From a virus, in the IMG/VR virus record IMGVR_UViG_3300037054_000026, positions 1 to 22,186 of that record: 22,186 bases of DNA, one strand, 5' to 3'. The notes below the pieces were generated by a model. The model was not told the origin of the DNA, searched no databases, and worked only from the letters and a program-made list of their open reading frames with translations. How positions within the stretch are numbered: position 1 is the first letter of the stretch; each line of letters opens with the position of its first letter. The position numbers and the translations under genes are program-made. Positions 20,765 through 22,186 of this stretch are shown piece by piece.

Positions 20765-21122
20765 GGCATTCGGCCCTTTCGTCATCATTCAAGCGGCTGT
20801 CGCTGTGGCCATCGGTCTCGGCATTGCCGCATCATGGTTCAGGGGAGAAAAATCGAAGGGCCGAAACACATCTAGCGGCGGTGTCCAAGTTTATATGGAT
20901 GGGCCATTAGTGAAGGCGATTGACATCCTCCAAGGCATGTATCAGGTACTCGGCGAAATGCGCACGGAGAACAAGGAAACCGTCGCAGAGTTTCGCCAGC
21001 GCCACGAGGCTGAACTGGATCTGCTTCGTGACATCTCTGGAACGCTTAAGATCGGGGGTGAGCGCGCCGTCGACGCTGACGAAGGTGCCAGACGCCGCCG
21101 TCGGGATCATCCCACCGGATAG
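20745..21122 (+). CDS. Single-pass membrane protein with C-terminal coiled coil
   Basis: A 125-residue protein whose ATG 20745 lies 20 bases inside the previous gene. Residues 9-32 form one membrane helix (FGPFVIIQAAVAVAIGLGIA), followed by a basic stretch (RGEKSKGRN), and residues 55-100 form a heptad-like helix (GMYQVLGEMRTENKETVAEF, RQRHEAELDLLRDISG). The tail is Arg-rich. One N-terminal anchor plus a polar coiled coil is the layout of an inner-membrane spanin (Rz-like), but the positive residues just after the helix suggest the C-terminus may be cytoplasmic, which would argue against that. Proteins of this kind are, as I remember, common beside the four-helix gene in Rhizobiales phages. 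Confidence 0.7.
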   Translation: MSDPTSEAFGPFVIIQAAVAVAIGLGIAASWFRGEKSKGRNTSSGGVQVYMDGPLVKAIDILQGMYQVLGEMRTENKETVAEFRQRHEAELDLLRDISGTLKIGGERAVDADEGARRRRRDHPTG

Positions 21123-21176
21123 ACGGAACCAAACTTGCGCTGCTGAATTGCCAACAAGCCACGGGAGTCGAACGTC

Positions 21177-21365
21177 ATGCTCGGAGCGATCCTGCTGATT
21201 TTCATCGTGCTGGTGCTTTTGGGCGGCGTCGCGCCTTGGGGACGAAACCCCAACGGACCATATCCAAATCCGGGCCACTTCTACGGCGGCGGGTCCTATC
21301 TCGGCGGCGGCCTCGGTCTGGTGTTGGTGATCGTTTTGATTCTTGTGCTGCTCGGCCGCTTCTGA
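21177..21365 (+). CDS. DUF3309-like membrane miniprotein (62 aa)
   Basis: A 62-residue protein with two hydrophobic segments (GAILLIFIVLVLLGG and LGLVLVIVLILVLLGRF) separated by a Gly/Pro/Asn-rich loop (APWGRNPNGPYPNPGHFYGG). This is the layout of DUF3309, a family of tiny two-helix proteins widespread in Rhizobiales chromosomes and sometimes in phages. GGGAG upstream supports ATG 21177. Function is unknown; its presence supports an alphaproteobacterial origin. The 54 bases before it (21123-21176) hold no gene. Confidence 0.78.
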   Translation: MLGAILLIFIVLVLLGGVAPWGRNPNGPYPNPGHFYGGGSYLGGGLGLVLVIVLILVLLGRF

Positions 21366-21379
21366 TACAAGGCGACGGC

Positions 21380-21805
21380 ATGCAACTGTTCGGTCGCCAT
21401 CGGCATCACGTCCTTGATCCATTCGAGAACGCTCCGCCTTGGGCGGTCGAACTTGACGCGAAGCTTCAACACATACTGGAGGTCATCATGACCGACTACG
21501 CCAAACTGACAGCCGACATCACCGCGCAGACGACCGTTCTGCAGGGCGTCGCCACCGCGGCGGCCGGCTTGAACGCCGCGAACGCCGAGCAGGCCCAACA
21601 GATCACCGACCTCAAAGCCGCGCTCGCGGCCGCCGGCGCCACCGACCCTGCCGTTCAGGCCGCGGTCGACGCGCTCGACGCCAGCGTGCAGGGCAACACC
21701 GCCTTGGTCGCCGGTCTCGTGCCGGCCGTCACCGTCAACACGCCGACGCCTCCGGCCGCTGCCACGGCAGCGGCCGCCACCGCTGCGGCGCCGCCCGCCG
21801 CCTAA
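21380..21805 (+). CDS. Coiled-coil, Ala/Pro-rich phage protein, two possible starts
   Basis: ATG 21380 gives 141 residues beginning MQLFGRHRHHVLDPFENAPP, then WAVELDAKLQHILEVIM. A second in-frame ATG at 21488 has a better ribosome site (GGAGG at 21478-21482, 5 bases before) and would give 105 residues starting MTDYAKLTADITAQT. Both forms share a long Ala-rich helix (VATAAAGLNAANAEQAQQIT, DLKAALAAAGATDPAVQAAV) predicted to be a coiled coil, ending in a Pro/Ala-rich tail. The N-terminal block with NAPPWAVEL looks like genuine protein sequence seen in related small phage genes, so the longer form is kept as the call. Function unknown. It is the last gene before the terminator. Confidence 0.68.
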   Translation: MQLFGRHRHHVLDPFENAPPWAVELDAKLQHILEVIMTDYAKLTADITAQTTVLQGVATAAAGLNAANAEQAQQITDLKAALAAAGATDPAVQAAVDALDASVQGNTALVAGLVPAVTVNTPTPPAAATAAAATAAAPPAA

Positions 21806-21833
21806 GCGTCCGCCTTAATCGTTAACGCGACCC

Positions 21834-21870
21834 AAGCCGCCCGGTGGACCTCCCGGGCGGCTTTCGCTAT
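21834..21870 (+). terminator. Strong hairpin terminator at the end of the late operon
   Basis: AAGCCGCCCGG (21834-21844) and CCGGGCGGCTT (21853-21863) are perfect reverse complements, giving an 11-bp GC-rich stem with an 8-base loop. The stem ends in A/T pairs and is followed by TCGCTATTG, so the T-tract is short. It lies 29 bases after the last coding stop. Confidence 0.8.
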
Positions 21871-21943
21871 TGTGGGGGCTTCCCCAACCAACCCAAGGAG
21901 ATGAACGAGTCATAGTCCGCGCAACCGCGCGCCCCGCAACCCC

Positions 21944-21989
21944 GCACTTCATTTTCAGCGTCGATATATCGAGCGCAAAAACGAAGTGC
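21944..21989 (+). promoter_or_regulatory. Long near-perfect hairpin in the leader of the next gene
   Basis: GCACTTC (21944-21950) pairs with GAAGTGC (21983-21989); TTTT (21952-21955) pairs with AAAA (21978-21981); GCG (21958-21960) pairs with CGC (21974-21976); and the 12-base palindrome TCGATATATCGA (21961-21972) forms the top. Only single-base or very small mismatches or bulges interrupt it. No T-run follows, so it is not a simple terminator. It ends 22 bases before the start of the exported-protein gene and may be an operator, a structured 5' leader or part of an attachment or recombination site. Confidence 0.55.
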
Positions 21990-22011
21990 CTGATCTACGA
22001 GGCAACACGAC

Positions 22012-22186
22012 ATGCACCCGAACCGTCTCCTCCTGGCCGCGCTGGCGGCCGCCACCGTCGCCCTGACGACCTCCCCGGGCCTCGCCGCCAAGCGGCACGT
22101 TCCGGCCGATCGCCACCAGGCCGCCCCGGTTTCCTACCTCCAGGACAACAACGGCCGAACCTTCGCGGTCTTGGCTAATAAAGCCC
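22012..22186 (+). CDS. N-terminal part of an exported protein beyond the terminator (3' end cut)
   Basis: ATG 22012 follows GAGG (21999-22002) and opens a frame that is still open at the window end, giving 58 visible residues. Residues 1-26 read as a Sec signal peptide (MHPNRLLLAALAAATVALTT, cleavage likely after LAA). The mature start (KRHVPADRHQ, then SYLQDNNGRTFAVLANK) is not recognised. It is separated from the phage late genes by a terminator and a structured leader and is strongly GC-rich, so it could be an independently expressed cargo gene or the first gene of the neighbouring host or phage region. Confidence 0.6.
   Translation, partial: MHPNRLLLAALAAATVALTTSPGLAAKRHVPADRHQAAPVSYLQDNNGRTFAVLANKA

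Noticed and set aside
21895-21915. Four-codon leader peptide (ATG AAC GAG TCA TAG) with AAGGAG
   Set aside because: The AAGGAG touches the ATG with no spacing, so initiation there is unlikely; it may be chance or a remnant.
21867-22091. Minus-strand 74-codon frame
   Set aside because: It is opposite the signal peptide gene and leader, with a Cys/Arg-rich composition and no ribosome site, so it is a shadow.
21870-22178. 102-codon + strand frame after the terminator
   Set aside because: It runs through the hairpin leader and then overlaps the signal-peptide frame at 22012 in another frame; it becomes Arg/Pro-rich and has no usable ribosome site.
1-22186. CRISPR arrays, tRNA genes, insertion sequences, integrase or repressor genes
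   Set aside because: None was seen on either strand. The only direct repeats are the protein modules described, and there are no short regularly spaced repeats.

Overview
The window is a late structural, baseplate, fibre and lysis region of a contractile-tailed (myovirus-type) phage or prophage from a GC-rich alphaproteobacterium. Rhizobiales is the likeliest host group: codon use is strongly GC-rich, there is a DUF3309-like membrane miniprotein, and the small membrane/coiled-coil genes after the endolysin are of a kind I associate with Rhizobiales phages. All supported genes lie on the + strand and are tightly packed, many with ATGA/GTGA or few-base stop/start overlaps, as in one long late operon. 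No integrase, repressor, tRNA, IS element or CRISPR array is visible, so prophage and free phage cannot be told apart here.

Layout: (1) 1-1409, the end of a connector-region gene, a small conserved phage protein and a neck/tail-terminator-like protein. (2) 1421-4690, the DUF3383-type tail sheath, the tail tube, and a tail assembly chaperone with a canonical -1 programmed frameshift signal (AAATTTT plus a downstream stem). (3) 4693-6759, a tape measure protein carrying an internal zinc amidase domain. (4) 6759-11804, a simple Pam3-like baseplate: Dit-like protein, plug, hub, Gp138-type puncturing spike, gp25-like sheath initiator, J-like wedge and DUF2612 wedge. (5) 11817-17638, a glycine-rich fibre, a 1263-residue fibre with a Sec-type signal peptide, and a pectate-lyase-like tailspike with a Tat-type signal peptide. 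(6) 17635-21805, an endolysin (peptidoglycan-binding domain plus Cys/His amidase/peptidase) followed by nine small genes, mostly membrane, lipoprotein or coiled coil, which probably include holin and spanin functions. (7) A strong hairpin terminator at 21834-21863, then a 148-nt leader with a long near-perfect hairpin and the start of a separate gene for an exported protein that runs off the window.

The most striking pattern is a shared beta-rich module of about 60 residues, spliced into at least four different virion genes: the first partial gene, the neck protein, the sheath (three tandem copies) and the J-like baseplate wedge. Where the host family is recognisable, the module sits in a loop between conserved blocks, so it looks like a domain that spreads between structural genes of one phage and may decorate the particle. 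Other points worth checking are the frameshift signal, the export signals on two presumptive virion fibres, and abrupt drops in GC inside single genes (tape measure, hub, fibre tip) that suggest recombination within genes.
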